Positions 56,627 through 64,000 of a stretch of 64,000 nucleotides of DNA are shown here, piece by piece. Where the stretch lies: the NCBI GenBank assembly GCA_036403095.1, contig DASWRQ010000216.1, positions 22,812 to 86,811 of the forward strand. The letters are read 5' to 3'. A program made the position numbers and the translations under genes. Each line of letters starts with the position of its first letter. The stretch's first letter is position 1. The notes beneath the pieces are model-generated. The model searched no databases. It saw nothing but the letters and a program-made list of their open reading frames with translations, and was not told the origin of the DNA. The DNA comes from Kutzneria sp036403095. GTDB taxonomy: Bacteria; Actinomycetota; Actinomycetes; Mycobacteriales; Pseudonocardiaceae.

Positions 56627-57841
56627 ATGGCAACCGAAGTGACCGACTTCTACGGCCGGCGGTACCGGGTCGGGGAGAGCGATCGTGAGCTGCTGGGGCA
56701 CTCCAGGAACTGGGTGCTGGCAGCGGCCTGCGTGGCGATGCTGGTCGCGGGGGCGGGACAGTACGGCTTCGGCCTGATCGTGGGCGGGGACTACTGGCTG
56801 CTGGCGATCTGGGTGGCCACCCAGGCGGTGGCGGTGTTCCCGATGGCCTGGCTGCGGGAGCGGTTCCACGTCAAGCCGATCGTGGCGATGACCGTGGGGG
56901 CGGTGCTGACGGCGACGGGGGACCTGTTCCAAGGGGCGGGCACTGCGGTGCTGGGCGGCCTCGGCGCGGCCGCCGTCTACGGCACCTGCTTCGGCGTGGT
57001 GGCGAAGTGGTTCCCGGAGCGGCGAACGTATCTGGGCCTGGTGAGCGGCTCGTTCGCGGCGGGGGCGGTGCTGTTCGCGACGCCGCTGCCGATCATCGCG
57101 CTGGTGGTGATCACGGCCGGCGGCATCGTGCTCAGGGAACCCCCGCCGGACTGGTGGCCGGAGAAGCCGGACCCGCGCAAATGGGCGCTGGACAAGACGG
57201 TGAACCTCAGCCTGAGGCACAGCCGGCCGGCGATCCGCCACTACACGCCGGGCCAGCTGCTGCGCTGCCCGACCTCGGCCGTGATGTACGTGCTGGTGGC
57301 CTGCGCGGCGGCGGCGTGGCTGTTCGACGTCGCATACACAGCGGCTTTCGTTGCGTCCAGCGGGTGGGGATACGCGTTCGCGGCAGTGACGGTCTGCGTG
57401 CTGACGCTGGCCAGCGGCCTGGCCCGTTGGGCGACGGGCTGGGCGGGGGAACACTTCGGCGTCGGCCGGGTGGTCCGCGCGGCGCTGGGCCTTGGCGCCT
57501 TCGGCCAGCTGCTGATGATCGTCGCGGGCCAGCACCAGTCCGGCGTCCTCCTGGTGTTCGCGGCGCTGCTGGTCGGCACCACCGCCGGCTGCTGCTACGC
57601 CCTGCTGCCGGCCCTGGTCGAGGCCCATTTCGGCGACCAGGCGGGGCTGCTGAACTTCGGCGTGGTCTACAGCGCGAAGGCGGTCGGCGGCATCGTCGGC
57701 ATCGGCCTCACGACGACCATGGTCGCGACGTACGGCTACGCGGCGGGCTTCCTGCTCGCGGCGGGCCTGGGCGTCCTGGGCGCGGTCGCCGGCGGCATGC
57801 TGCGCCAGCCCGGCGTCCCGCGGCTGCTGGTGCCGGCCTGA
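56627..57841 (+). CDS. OxlT-like MFS transporter
   Basis: A 404-residue transporter with about 12 membrane helices. The N-terminal cytosolic tail (EVTDFYGRRYRVGESD) and GVVAKWFPERRTYLGLVSG are typical of the oxalate/formate antiporter MFS branch (OFA). Co-transcription with fdhD and the divergent moeA suggests uptake or export of oxalate, formate or a related carboxylate. Substrate is inferred only. ATG 56627 has AGGTGAG upstream; an in-frame start at 56537 adds a non-conserved tail. Confidence 0.8.
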   Translation: MATEVTDFYGRRYRVGESDRELLGHSRNWVLAAACVAMLVAGAGQYGFGLIVGGDYWLLAIWVATQAVAVFPMAWLRERFHVKPIVAMTVGAVLTATGDLFQGAGTAVLGGLGAAAVYGTCFGVVAKWFPERRTYLGLVSGSFAAGAVLFATPLPIIALVVITAGGIVLREPPPDWWPEKPDPRKWALDKTVNLSLRHSRPAIRHYTPGQLLRCPTSAVMYVLVACAAAAWLFDVAYTAAFVASSGWGYAFAAVTVCVLTLASGLARWATGWAGEHFGVGRVVRAALGLGAFGQLLMIVAGQHQSGVLLVFAALLVGTTAGCCYALLPALVEAHFGDQAGLLNFGVVYSAKAVGGIVGIGLTTTMVATYGYAAGFLLAAGLGVLGAVAGGMLRQPGVPRLLVPA

Positions 57842-58665
57842 TGGGCCGCGTCACGGCACGCCGGCGCGTTGTCCGGGTGGTGGACGGCCGGGTGAGCACC
57901 CGGCCGGACACCCTGGCCGCCGAGGAGCCGCTGGAGATCAGGGTCGGCGGCCAGCCGCTGTCGGTCACGATGCGCACGCCTGGCCACGATTTCGACCTGG
58001 CGGCGGGCTTTCTCGTCTCCGAGGGCGTGATCGGCCGGGCCGGCGAGCTCAGCGCGATCCGGTACTGCGCCGGCGCGACCGTGGACGGCGGCAACACATA
58101 TAACGTCCTGGACGTTAGTTTGGCCCCCGGGGTGCCGCCGCCGGACCCGTCGGTGGAGCGCAACTTCTACACCACCTCCTCGTGTGGTCTCTGTGGCAAG
58201 GCCAGCCTGGACGCGGTGCGGTCGACCAGCCGCTGGACCGTCGAGCACGACGAGCTCCAGGTCGACATCGACACCGTGACGAAGATGCCGGACACCCTGC
58301 GCACGGCCCAGCTGGTGTTCGATCGAACGGGCGGCCTGCACGCCGCGGGTCTGTTCACCCAGGACGGTCGGCTGCTGTGCCTGCGCGAGGACGTCGGCCG
58401 GCACAACGCCGTGGACAAGGTGATCGGCTGGGCGCTACGCGAGGACCGCCTGCCGTTGAGCGGAACCGTGCTCATGGTCAGCGGCCGAGCATCCTTCGAG
58501 TTGGTGCAGAAGGCGGTGATGGCCGGTATCCCGGTGCTGGCCGCGGTGTCGGCGCCGTCTTCGCTGGCCGTCGAGCTGGCCGCGGAGATGGGGCTGACGC
58601 TGATCGGTTTTCTGCGCGGCACGTCCATGAACGTCTACACCGGCAGCCAGCGCCTCGGACTCTGA
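57841..58665 (+). CDS. fdhD: Formate dehydrogenase accessory sulfurtransferase FdhD
   Basis: A 274-residue protein. SSCGLCGKASLDAV holds the CxxC pair that accepts sulfur from a cysteine desulfurase and passes it to the molybdenum cofactor of formate dehydrogenase. LREDVGRHNAVDKVIGWAL and SGRASFELVQKAVMAGIPVLAAVSAPS are signature blocks. The start overlaps the transporter stop (TGATG), so the genes are coupled. No formate dehydrogenase gene lies in this window. Confidence 0.95.
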   Translation: MGRVTARRRVVRVVDGRVSTRPDTLAAEEPLEIRVGGQPLSVTMRTPGHDFDLAAGFLVSEGVIGRAGELSAIRYCAGATVDGGNTYNVLDVSLAPGVPPPDPSVERNFYTTSSCGLCGKASLDAVRSTSRWTVEHDELQVDIDTVTKMPDTLRTAQLVFDRTGGLHAAGLFTQDGRLLCLREDVGRHNAVDKVIGWALREDRLPLSGTVLMVSGRASFELVQKAVMAGIPVLAAVSAPSSLAVELAAEMGLTLIGFLRGTSMNVYTGSQRLGL

Positions 58666-58678
58666 TTACGCTGGTGGG

Positions 58679-59539
58679 ATGTTCAAGCCGGCTCAGCTGG
58701 AGAGTTTCCTGGCCGTCGCGCAGACGCTCAGCTTCACCCAGGCCGCCGACCAGCTCGGCGTCCGGCAGTCGACGATCAGCCAGCACGTGCGGCAGCTGGA
58801 GGCGACCGTCGGCAAGCAGATGTTCCTCCGCGACACGCACACCGTCGAGCTGACGCCGGACGGCGAGGCCATGGTCGGCTTCGCCCGCACGATCGTCGAC
58901 ACCGGCCGGGAGGCGGTCAGCTTCTTCGCCGGGCCGCAGCTGCACGGGCGGCTGCGGTTCGGCGCCTCGGAGGACTTCGTCTCCACGTATCTGACCGACG
59001 TGCTGCGGGCCTTCCGGCGGCGTCATCCCGGTGTGGAGCTGGAGCTGACCGTGGGACTGAGCGGCGAACTGCACCGGAAGTTGGAAGCTCGCCAACTGGA
59101 TCTTGTTTTCGGCAAACGGCAACTGGGCGCGGCCCACGGGCAGCTGGTGTGGCGGGACCGCCTGGTCTGGGTCGGCGTCGAGACCACCCGAATCGATCCC
59201 GGCGCCGATGTCCCGCTGATCCTCTACCCGGAGCCGAGCGTCAGCCGCGCGCAGGCGTTGGAAACCCTGCAGTGGCACGGCCGAGGGTTTCGCATCGCCT
59301 GCACCAGCACCAGCCTGAGCGGGCTGCGCGCGGCCGTGCTGGCCGGGCTCGGTGTGACCGCTCACACCCGTAGCCTCATCCCGCACGATCTCGTCGAACT
59401 CGGTCCCCAGCAGGGACTTCCGGCCCTCGGCGAGGTCGAGTTCGTGCTGTCGCCGCCGCCCCGCGTGCGCACCGAGACGGCCCGGGCCCTCGGCGCCGCC
59501 ATCATCGCCGACGCCAACCGGCTGCGCCACGCGCGCTAG
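58679..59539 (+). CDS. LysR-family transcriptional regulator
   Basis: A 286-residue protein. The LysR HTH (about 4-62: LESFLAVAQTLSFTQAADQL, then RQSTISQHVRQLEATVGKQMFLR) precedes a periplasmic-binding-like effector domain (about 85-286). ATG 58679, 13 bases after fdhD, so it is probably the last gene of the transporter-fdhD operon and regulates it. Confidence 0.9.
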   Translation: MFKPAQLESFLAVAQTLSFTQAADQLGVRQSTISQHVRQLEATVGKQMFLRDTHTVELTPDGEAMVGFARTIVDTGREAVSFFAGPQLHGRLRFGASEDFVSTYLTDVLRAFRRRHPGVELELTVGLSGELHRKLEARQLDLVFGKRQLGAAHGQLVWRDRLVWVGVETTRIDPGADVPLILYPEPSVSRAQALETLQWHGRGFRIACTSTSLSGLRAAVLAGLGVTAHTRSLIPHDLVELGPQQGLPALGEVEFVLSPPPRVRTETARALGAAIIADANRLRHAR

Positions 59540-59580
59540 AATGGTCCACCACGCACGGATCCGAGGGGAGTGCCCTCCAC

Positions 59581-60117
59581 ATGGGTAGGCGGCGCGCCAC
59601 GGTCGACCACGTGCTGGGCGAACTCAGGCGTCGTGACTTCCTGCACCCGGACGTTCGCGTTGTGTGCGAACGGCTGTCGCGGGACCGGGGGCGGCCGCTG
59701 CACCTGATCCCGCTGCCGCTGCGCACCTCGATCAGCGGGGCCTGGCTGGGCATGCCCGACGCCGACTACATCGTGTACCAGTCGGTGGGATCGAGTCCGC
59801 TGCACCAGGTTCACGTGATCTGGCACGAGATCGGGCACATGCTGCTGCCCGGGCACGCCCGCACCTGCGACGTCGACCCGGCGACGCGGGACGTGCTGAT
59901 GAAGGTGCTCAACGCGCTCGTGCCGAATCTCAGCCCGGCGGTGCTGTCCCGCATCCTCGGCCGGGGCGGCTTCACCGACGACCAGGAGGTCGAGGCCGAG
60001 GTGTTCGCCGGCGCCGCCGTGCGGGCGCTGGGCGAGCTCGAGCCGACCTCCGGGCATCGCAACCTGACCGAGGCCGAGGCGCAGATCGTGGACGCCCTGG
60101 CCCGCGAACTGTGCTGA
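59581..60117 (+). CDS. ImmA/IrrE-type metallopeptidase
   Basis: A 178-residue protein. VHVIWHEIGHMLLPGH (about 78-93) is the HExxH zinc motif. EVEAEVFAGAAVRALG downstream supplies a Glu for the third ligand, as in the ImmA/IrrE family. These peptidases cleave regulators, often of the XRE type. The EspR-like gene at 62036-62479 is a plausible partner or target. GAGGGGAG precedes ATG 59581. It is the first gene of a three-gene operon with a seven-base overlap to the next gene. Confidence 0.85.
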   Translation: MGRRRATVDHVLGELRRRDFLHPDVRVVCERLSRDRGRPLHLIPLPLRTSISGAWLGMPDADYIVYQSVGSSPLHQVHVIWHEIGHMLLPGHARTCDVDPATRDVLMKVLNALVPNLSPAVLSRILGRGGFTDDQEVEAEVFAGAAVRALGELEPTSGHRNLTEAEAQIVDALARELC

Positions 60118-61193
60118 CCGTCGCCCTGGTGGCCACGGTCGTGGTCGCCGCCGTCGCGCTGATGCTCCGGCTGCGCATGCTCGTGCGCGTCACCGTCGAC
60201 CGGCGGCCCGGGCACGTGCTGGCGCTGGGCTTCGCCGCGTGGTTCCTGGCCGTGCCGCTGGAGATCGAGTCGTTCGCGATGGGCGTGGACCGCTGGGCCG
60301 GTTGGGCCCTCGCCTGGCCGCTGTTGCACGTGATCGCCTGCGCCGGCGGCTTCTTCACCCAGACGTTCTTCTGGCTGGCCACCTCGGATCCGTCGCAGCG
60401 CACCAAAGTTGCCGCCCTGGTGCGGCGGTCGGCGTTGATCGGCGTGTCGGCGCTGACCGTCGGGCTGATCCTGTTCGCGACGCGACCCCGTGACGTCGAC
60501 TTCCTGAGCGGACCGGCCGGTCGGATGGCCACGCCCGGCCCGGTGCATCCCGTGGCCGCGTTGAGTTACGTCGTGATCGTCAGCTACTTCGCTTACACCA
60601 TCGCGAGTTTCACCTCGGCGTCGTGGCGCTGGGCGGCCAAGGCCGACCTGCCGTGGCTGCGGCGTGGGCTGCGCATCCACACCGTGGGCTGCGTGTTCGG
60701 GCTCGTGTTCTGCGTGCACGTGATGGGCTACCAGCTGGCCGAGGCCGTCGGGATCACGCCGCCGTGGGTGGAGCTGGAGGCTGACGGCGCCCTGGTCGCG
60801 TTGAGCCTGCTGCCCGCGTTCGTCGGCGTGACCGCGCCGGTCTGGGGGCCGCGGGTCGAGCGAATTGCCCGCGCCGCACGGCATTATCGGCACCGACGAC
60901 AGCTGTATCCGTTGTGGCGCCTGCTGAGCGGTTCCACCGTGACGCTCGATCCGCCCCGTTCCGAGTGGCACGACCGGCTGCGGCTGCGGCCCGGGCAGCA
61001 GCACGCTCTCGTGTACCGGCGGGTCATCGAGCTGTGGGACGGGCTGCTTGCCTTGCATCCCACCATGTCCGGCGAGGTCGGGCTGGACGGGCCGGATCTG
61101 GCCGGGGACATAGACTGGTGGCTCGGGATCGCGCGGGCCGCGCGATCCCGTCCGCTCGACGACGTGTTGGCCGCCTACCAAGGACAGTCGTGA
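60111..61193 (+). CDS. MAB_1171c-type membrane protein
   Basis: A 360-residue protein with about seven membrane helices in residues 1-250 (first at about 2-22), then a cytosolic C-terminal domain of about 110 residues. The layout and the FFTQTFFWLATSD segment resemble the MAB_1171c family of putative transporters (DUF6545 C-terminus), which often sit beside ImmA/IrrE peptidases and XRE regulators. Function unknown. GTG 60111 overlaps the peptidase stop codon, and its own stop overlaps the next GTG. Confidence 0.75.
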   Translation: MLTVALVATVVVAAVALMLRLRMLVRVTVDRRPGHVLALGFAAWFLAVPLEIESFAMGVDRWAGWALAWPLLHVIACAGGFFTQTFFWLATSDPSQRTKVAALVRRSALIGVSALTVGLILFATRPRDVDFLSGPAGRMATPGPVHPVAALSYVVIVSYFAYTIASFTSASWRWAAKADLPWLRRGLRIHTVGCVFGLVFCVHVMGYQLAEAVGITPPWVELEADGALVALSLLPAFVGVTAPVWGPRVERIARAARHYRHRRQLYPLWRLLSGSTVTLDPPRSEWHDRLRLRPGQQHALVYRRVIELWDGLLALHPTMSGEVGLDGPDLAGDIDWWLGIARAARSRPLDDVLAAYQGQS

Positions 61194-62071
61194 CCTCTGA
61201 GCTCGATGCCGCCGGTATCCGCGATCCCCAGCTGCGCGCCTGCTACCTGCGGTGCAAGGAGTTGCTGGCCGCGCACGACAAGTCCTACTACCTGGCTTCG
61301 TTGTTGCTGCCGCCGGCCCGTCGGCCTTACGTGCAGGCCATCTACGGCTTCGCCCGCCATGCCGACGAGATGGTCGACGGCGCCGACACTTCGGCGTTCG
61401 CGCCTTGGCGTGACCAGATCCTCGCCGATCTCAAGGCCGGCGACAGCGCGGACGAGTTCGGCCGGGCGCTGCTGCACACCATGCGGACCTGGGACATTCC
61501 CGTGCATCTCGTCGAGACCTTCCTCGACGCCATGGCTTCGGACCTTGTCGTCACTTCGTACGAGACCTACGCCGACCTCGAGGTCTACATGCACGCCGCC
61601 GCCGGCACCATGGCCTTGGAGCTCGTGCCCGTCCTTGGCGGCCGTTCTGAGGAGGCCGCCGAGGCCATGCGCCTGATGGGCATCGCTTTCCAGCTCACCA
61701 ACATTTTGCGTGACGTCGGCGACGACCTCCGCCGCGGCCGCGTCTATCTGCCGGCCGAGGACCTCCGTCGTTTCGGCGTCACGGAGATCCGCTTGAGCCC
61801 CGAGTTCCGTTCTCTGATCAGGTTCGAGATCGCCCGCGCCCGCGAGCTCTACCGCCAGGCCCGCGCCGGCGTGCCGCTCTTGGAGCCCGTCGGCCGTCAG
61901 ACCGCCTTGGCCGGTATGAGCCTGTACGGCGGCATCCTCGGCGCGATCGAACGCGCCGACTACGACGTACTTTCTCAGCGGGTCAGCGTCAGCACCGCCC
62001 GGCAGCTCGCCTTCGCCGTGCCCGCCTTGGGCCGGTCATGGCTGGCCCGTCTCGCGGTCCGTTCGTCGTAG
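61190..62071 (+). CDS. Squalene/phytoene synthase family protein
   Basis: A 293-residue trans-isoprenyl diphosphate synthase (head-to-head). FARHADEMVDG is the first Asp-rich motif and LRDVGDDLRRGRVYLPAEDL the second. It should condense two prenyl diphosphates to squalene, phytoene or a related product. No other carotenoid or hopanoid gene is nearby, so the role is unclear. GTG 61190 overlaps the upstream stop. The 3' end overlaps the EspR-like gene by 36 bases. Confidence 0.9.
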   Translation: MTSELDAAGIRDPQLRACYLRCKELLAAHDKSYYLASLLLPPARRPYVQAIYGFARHADEMVDGADTSAFAPWRDQILADLKAGDSADEFGRALLHTMRTWDIPVHLVETFLDAMASDLVVTSYETYADLEVYMHAAAGTMALELVPVLGGRSEEAAEAMRLMGIAFQLTNILRDVGDDLRRGRVYLPAEDLRRFGVTEIRLSPEFRSLIRFEIARARELYRQARAGVPLLEPVGRQTALAGMSLYGGILGAIERADYDVLSQRVSVSTARQLAFAVPALGRSWLARLAVRSS

Positions 62072-62479
62072 TTCCATGACTTGTTCCAGCAGCACTTTCG
62101 CCGCCTCCGCGAGTTGGCCGCTGTCCTGCTCCAGCAGCATCGCCCGGAGCGCGAAGGCCAGGACTCCTCTGTCCCGCCATTCCGCCAGCCGCATCAGGTC
62201 GCCGTGGATGCCCGCCACTTTTTCGGCCGCTTGCGGCGTCGTCGGCGTGAGGAAGTAGACCGGGTCCAGGTCGAAGAACGTCGCCAGCCCTTGCACCACG
62301 TTCACCGTCGGGTTGTCCCGTTCGCCGCCGCGCAGCATGCCGATGTACGACCCCGTGACCTTGACGCCCAGCTCGCCCAGCGCCGCCGCCACTTCCGTGT
62401 TGCGGTACTCCGGTCCTTCCGGCCCGTTCGGCCGCACCGCGTCGAATGCCGCGTTGAGTTTGTCCCGGAAGCTCAGCAT
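62036..62479 (-). CDS. EspR-like XRE transcriptional regulator
   Basis: A 147-residue protein. An N-terminal XRE HTH (about 5-80) has FRDKLNAAFDAVRPNG, TEVAAALGELGVKVTGSYIGMLRGGERDNPTVNVVQGLATFFDLDPVYF. The helical C-terminal dimerisation part starts with LMRLAEWRDRGVLAFALRAM. Both halves follow the layout of mycobacterial EspR. ATG 62479 is the domain start; an in-frame extension to 62584 would cover the operator-like repeats. It converges on the peptidase-membrane protein-synthase operon and overlaps it by 36 bases. Confidence 0.85.
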   Translation of the reverse strand: MLSFRDKLNAAFDAVRPNGPEGPEYRNTEVAAALGELGVKVTGSYIGMLRGGERDNPTVNVVQGLATFFDLDPVYFLTPTTPQAAEKVAGIHGDLMRLAEWRDRGVLAFALRAMLLEQDSGQLAEAAKVLLEQVMELRRTDRETGQP

Positions 62480-62496
62480 GGCGTCCCCCACTCCGC

Positions 62497-62598
62497 TCAA
62501 CTGATGTCGACCCCCAGGGGCCGGCTTGCCCAAGAGTAGTTGACACCCCCGTCCGCTGCCATAGACTGGTCCGGCGGCGGTCAACTGGTGTCACCACC
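62497..62598. promoter_or_regulatory. Direct repeats upstream of the EspR-like gene
   Basis: TCAACTGATGTC (62497-62508) and TCAACTGGTGTC (62581-62592) are direct repeats 84 bases apart. An inverted related copy, TAGTTGACACC (62537-62547), lies between them. EspR binds spaced sites and loops DNA, so this arrangement fits autoregulation by looping; that is inference. Confidence 0.5.
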
Positions 62599-62694
62599 CG
62601 TGGCCGTCCGAGGGGTGGATTGGTTGAGTCGAATGGCCCACGCGCCTGACGAGGGGCGGGCGTGCGGACCAGGGGAGAGGTCCGACTCGGCCGC

Positions 62695-62744
62695 CCGTGC
62701 GGTTCCTGCTCGGCTTCGGGGGAGGACGAGCAGGATCCGCACGG
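62695..62744. terminator. 18-bp hairpin in the long gap after the HNH gene
   Basis: Positions 62695-62712 pair with 62727-62744 at 17 of 18 bases (14-nt loop). It lies about 240 bases downstream of the minus-strand DUF222-HNH stop and may end that transcript. Elsewhere in 62599-62982 only unsupported short frames are seen. Confidence 0.45.
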
Positions 62745-62982
62745 CTGCTCGCGACCTTTCTCCGTCATCGCTGTTCCCTTCGCGATCAGCGCCATGCTCC
62801 CGTGCACCGCACCGCGCCAGGCGATGCTGGTCTGACGGCCGAGGCGCCGCCCTTCGCCTAGATCGGTGTGGTTCCGCCTCAGCGAGCCGCGCGAGGTGAC
62901 AGCGCTCTGGCTCAACCCCTTGGACTGCGATGCCGGGGTTCCCTCGTAACGCCAGAGCTTCGTCGCCGGTGTGGTCACTGCC

Positions 62983-64000
62983 TCAGCCGGCCTTCATCCA
63001 CTCGTGGGTGAACACCGGCCGCCCGTTCACCATGGCCACCTTCCAGTGCCCGTGATGAATCACCCGATGATGAAACCCGCACAGCAGCACCAAGTTATCG
63101 GCGCTGGTCTCCCCGCCTTTCGCCCAGTGCTCGACGTGGTGACCGTGACATTGCCGAGGTCTGGTCCCGCACCCCGGAAACGCGCACCCTCGATCCCGGT
63201 GGATCAACGCCATCCTGATCGCGTTCGGGATCGTCCTGGACGACCGCCCAATGTTCATGATCTCGTTGCCGGCTCCCAGTACCACCCGCATCACCTTGCT
63301 GTCACAGGCGATCCGCAGCACCGACTCCGGGTTCATCAGCCCTTCACCCTCCACCGCAGCCGGCTTCTTCATCTCCACGAAGTCCTCAAAGGACATCGTC
63401 AGCGCCAGATGAGGCCGCTCCCCACCCTCCTCGGGCAGGTCATCGCTCGTGGAGGCCAGTTCGATCTCGGCGAACGCATCGCCTTCCCGCTCAGCCGTCG
63501 TGCGCGGGTCTTTGCCCGACTTCGGCTTCGCCAACGGACTCATCAACGCCGCCAGCTTCGCCCCCGTCTCGGAGTCGATGCGCCCCCGAAACACCACACT
63601 GCCGTCTTTGCGGCTGGTGGAGTAGAACTCTCGCTTGGGGTGGACCAGTTCGCGGTCGTCCGGCGCCGTGCCGTCTTGGTCGAGCAGCAGCAGGATCCGG
63701 TTCGCGATCGTCTGGAACTTCTTGCCCTCAAAGTTCGGGGCGTCGTCGAGCAGGGCGGCTTCGACCCTGTCCCGATCGGCCTCCGGCGCTTCGGCCAGCG
63801 TCTTGTCGATGATGTTCAGATGCTGCCGGCTCAGCACACCCTCCCGGGCTGCCTCACGGATCGCCCTGCTGGCAAACAACTCCGCATGCCTGAGCAGCTC
63901 CCTGGCCTCGCTCAGCGTGACCCGGCGCAACGCCACCAGATCCGCCACGATCGACGCCCGATCCTCTTTGGCCCTACCGGAACGCTCCCAGATCTGCGCC
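62983..64000 (-). CDS. DUF222/HNH endonuclease (13E12-repeat family), 5' end outside window
   Basis: The frame stays open from the stop at 62983 to the right edge (about 338 residues seen; the N-terminus is missing). A DUF222 helical region (about the first 200 visible residues, starting ERSGRAKEDRASIVADLVAL) precedes an HNH domain. In the HNH domain, DRGCAFPGCGTRPRQCHGHHVEHWAKGGETSADNLVLLCGFHHRVIHHG holds the CxxC and HH/H catalytic residues. These proteins occur in many copies in actinobacteria and are proposed as mobile nucleases; the function of most is unknown. An internal GTG at 63948 is not the likely start, since homologous sequence continues upstream. Confidence 0.9.
   Translation of the reverse strand, partial: AQIWERSGRAKEDRASIVADLVALRRVTLSEARELLRHAELFASRAIREAAREGVLSRQHLNIIDKTLAEAPEADRDRVEAALLDDAPNFEGKKFQTIANRILLLLDQDGTAPDDRELVHPKREFYSTSRKDGSVVFRGRIDSETGAKLAALMSPLAKPKSGKDPRTTAEREGDAFAEIELASTSDDLPEEGGERPHLALTMSFEDFVEMKKPAAVEGEGLMNPESVLRIACDSKVMRVVLGAGNEIMNIGRSSRTIPNAIRMALIHRDRGCAFPGCGTRPRQCHGHHVEHWAKGGETSADNLVLLCGFHHRVIHHGHWKVAMVNGRPVFTHEWMKAG

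Noticed and set aside
62540..62899. 119-codon plus-strand frame and overlapping minus-strand frames in the 62.5-63.0 kb gap
   Set aside because: The translations are Arg/Ser-rich without motif, have no ribosome-binding site and cross the 18-bp hairpin.
1..64000. Search for tRNA, rRNA, CRISPR arrays, insertion sequences and attachment sites
   Set aside because: No tRNA-like cloverleaf, rRNA motif, regularly spaced repeat array, transposase or integrase was seen. Two HNH proteins alone do not mark a mobile element.

Overview
The window is high-GC DNA from a filamentous actinomycete. A Pseudonocardiaceae-like host is my inference from the mix of an MhuD-type haem oxygenase, an EspR-like regulator, a DUF222/HNH (13E12-repeat) gene, a glycopeptide-style glycosyltransferase, many secreted glycosidases and a dense set of one-component regulators. 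I saw no rRNA, tRNA, CRISPR array, insertion sequence or replication origin. Genes run on both strands in short operons. Six convergent pairs overlap at their 3' ends, and long perfect hairpins separate several others.

Plant-glycan region A (1-7.4 kb): a GH99-like secreted hydrolase (cut by the left edge), a large multidomain GH3 glycosidase, a divergent ROK (XylR/NagC) regulator, and a secreted ThuA-ricin B protein. Region B (23.2-31.4 kb): a tandem-CBM32 GH3 enzyme, a LacI regulator, xylA-xylB, and a Tat-exported GH71/99-like protein. Together these look like a split xylan/xyloside utilisation locus. It has two candidate regulatory codes: ROK-type TTAGT/ACTAA sites, and LacI-type CG-centred palindromes.

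Between them (7.3-23.1 kb) lie a DUF1772 membrane protein; a P450-nucleotidyltransferase pair with a divergent TetR; an RDD protein; a small immunity-like gene and a DUF1152 remnant; a methyltransferase; a PanE-CGNR pair; a NarL-type two-component system with a VC0807-like membrane protein; DUF2000 with a divergent Lrp regulator; a GntR-controlled extradiol dioxygenase/FAH operon for aromatic catabolism; and an FAD monooxygenase with a degenerate FAD motif.

31.5-39.2 kb holds a PLP decarboxylase, a SigE-family sigma factor with a membrane partner, a PIG-V-like mannosyltransferase, a 38-codon peptide ORF next to a lipoprotein zinc peptidase, an NAD-dependent epimerase and a LysR regulator. 39.15-44.87 kb is the most unusual block: a SagB-type FMN dehydrogenase, two overlapping ABC exporter genes, a thioester-reductase-like SDR and two micro-ORFs, all on the minus strand. 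It resembles a small peptide-modification and export pathway without any recognised YcaO or Lan enzyme.

44.9-55.3 kb carries mhuD, a TfdB-like hydroxylase with an AraC regulator, an MBL-GlxA-dehydrogenase operon, a GNAT, an HNH nuclease, folE with a LysR, a cysteine-rich (possibly Fe-S) regulator and a GT1 glycosyltransferase. 55.3-59.5 kb is a molybdenum/formate group (moeA; OxlT-like MFS, fdhD, LysR). 59.6-62.6 kb is an ImmA/IrrE peptidase - MAB_1171c membrane protein - phytoene/squalene synthase operon facing an EspR-like regulator. The window ends in a 5'-truncated DUF222-HNH gene.
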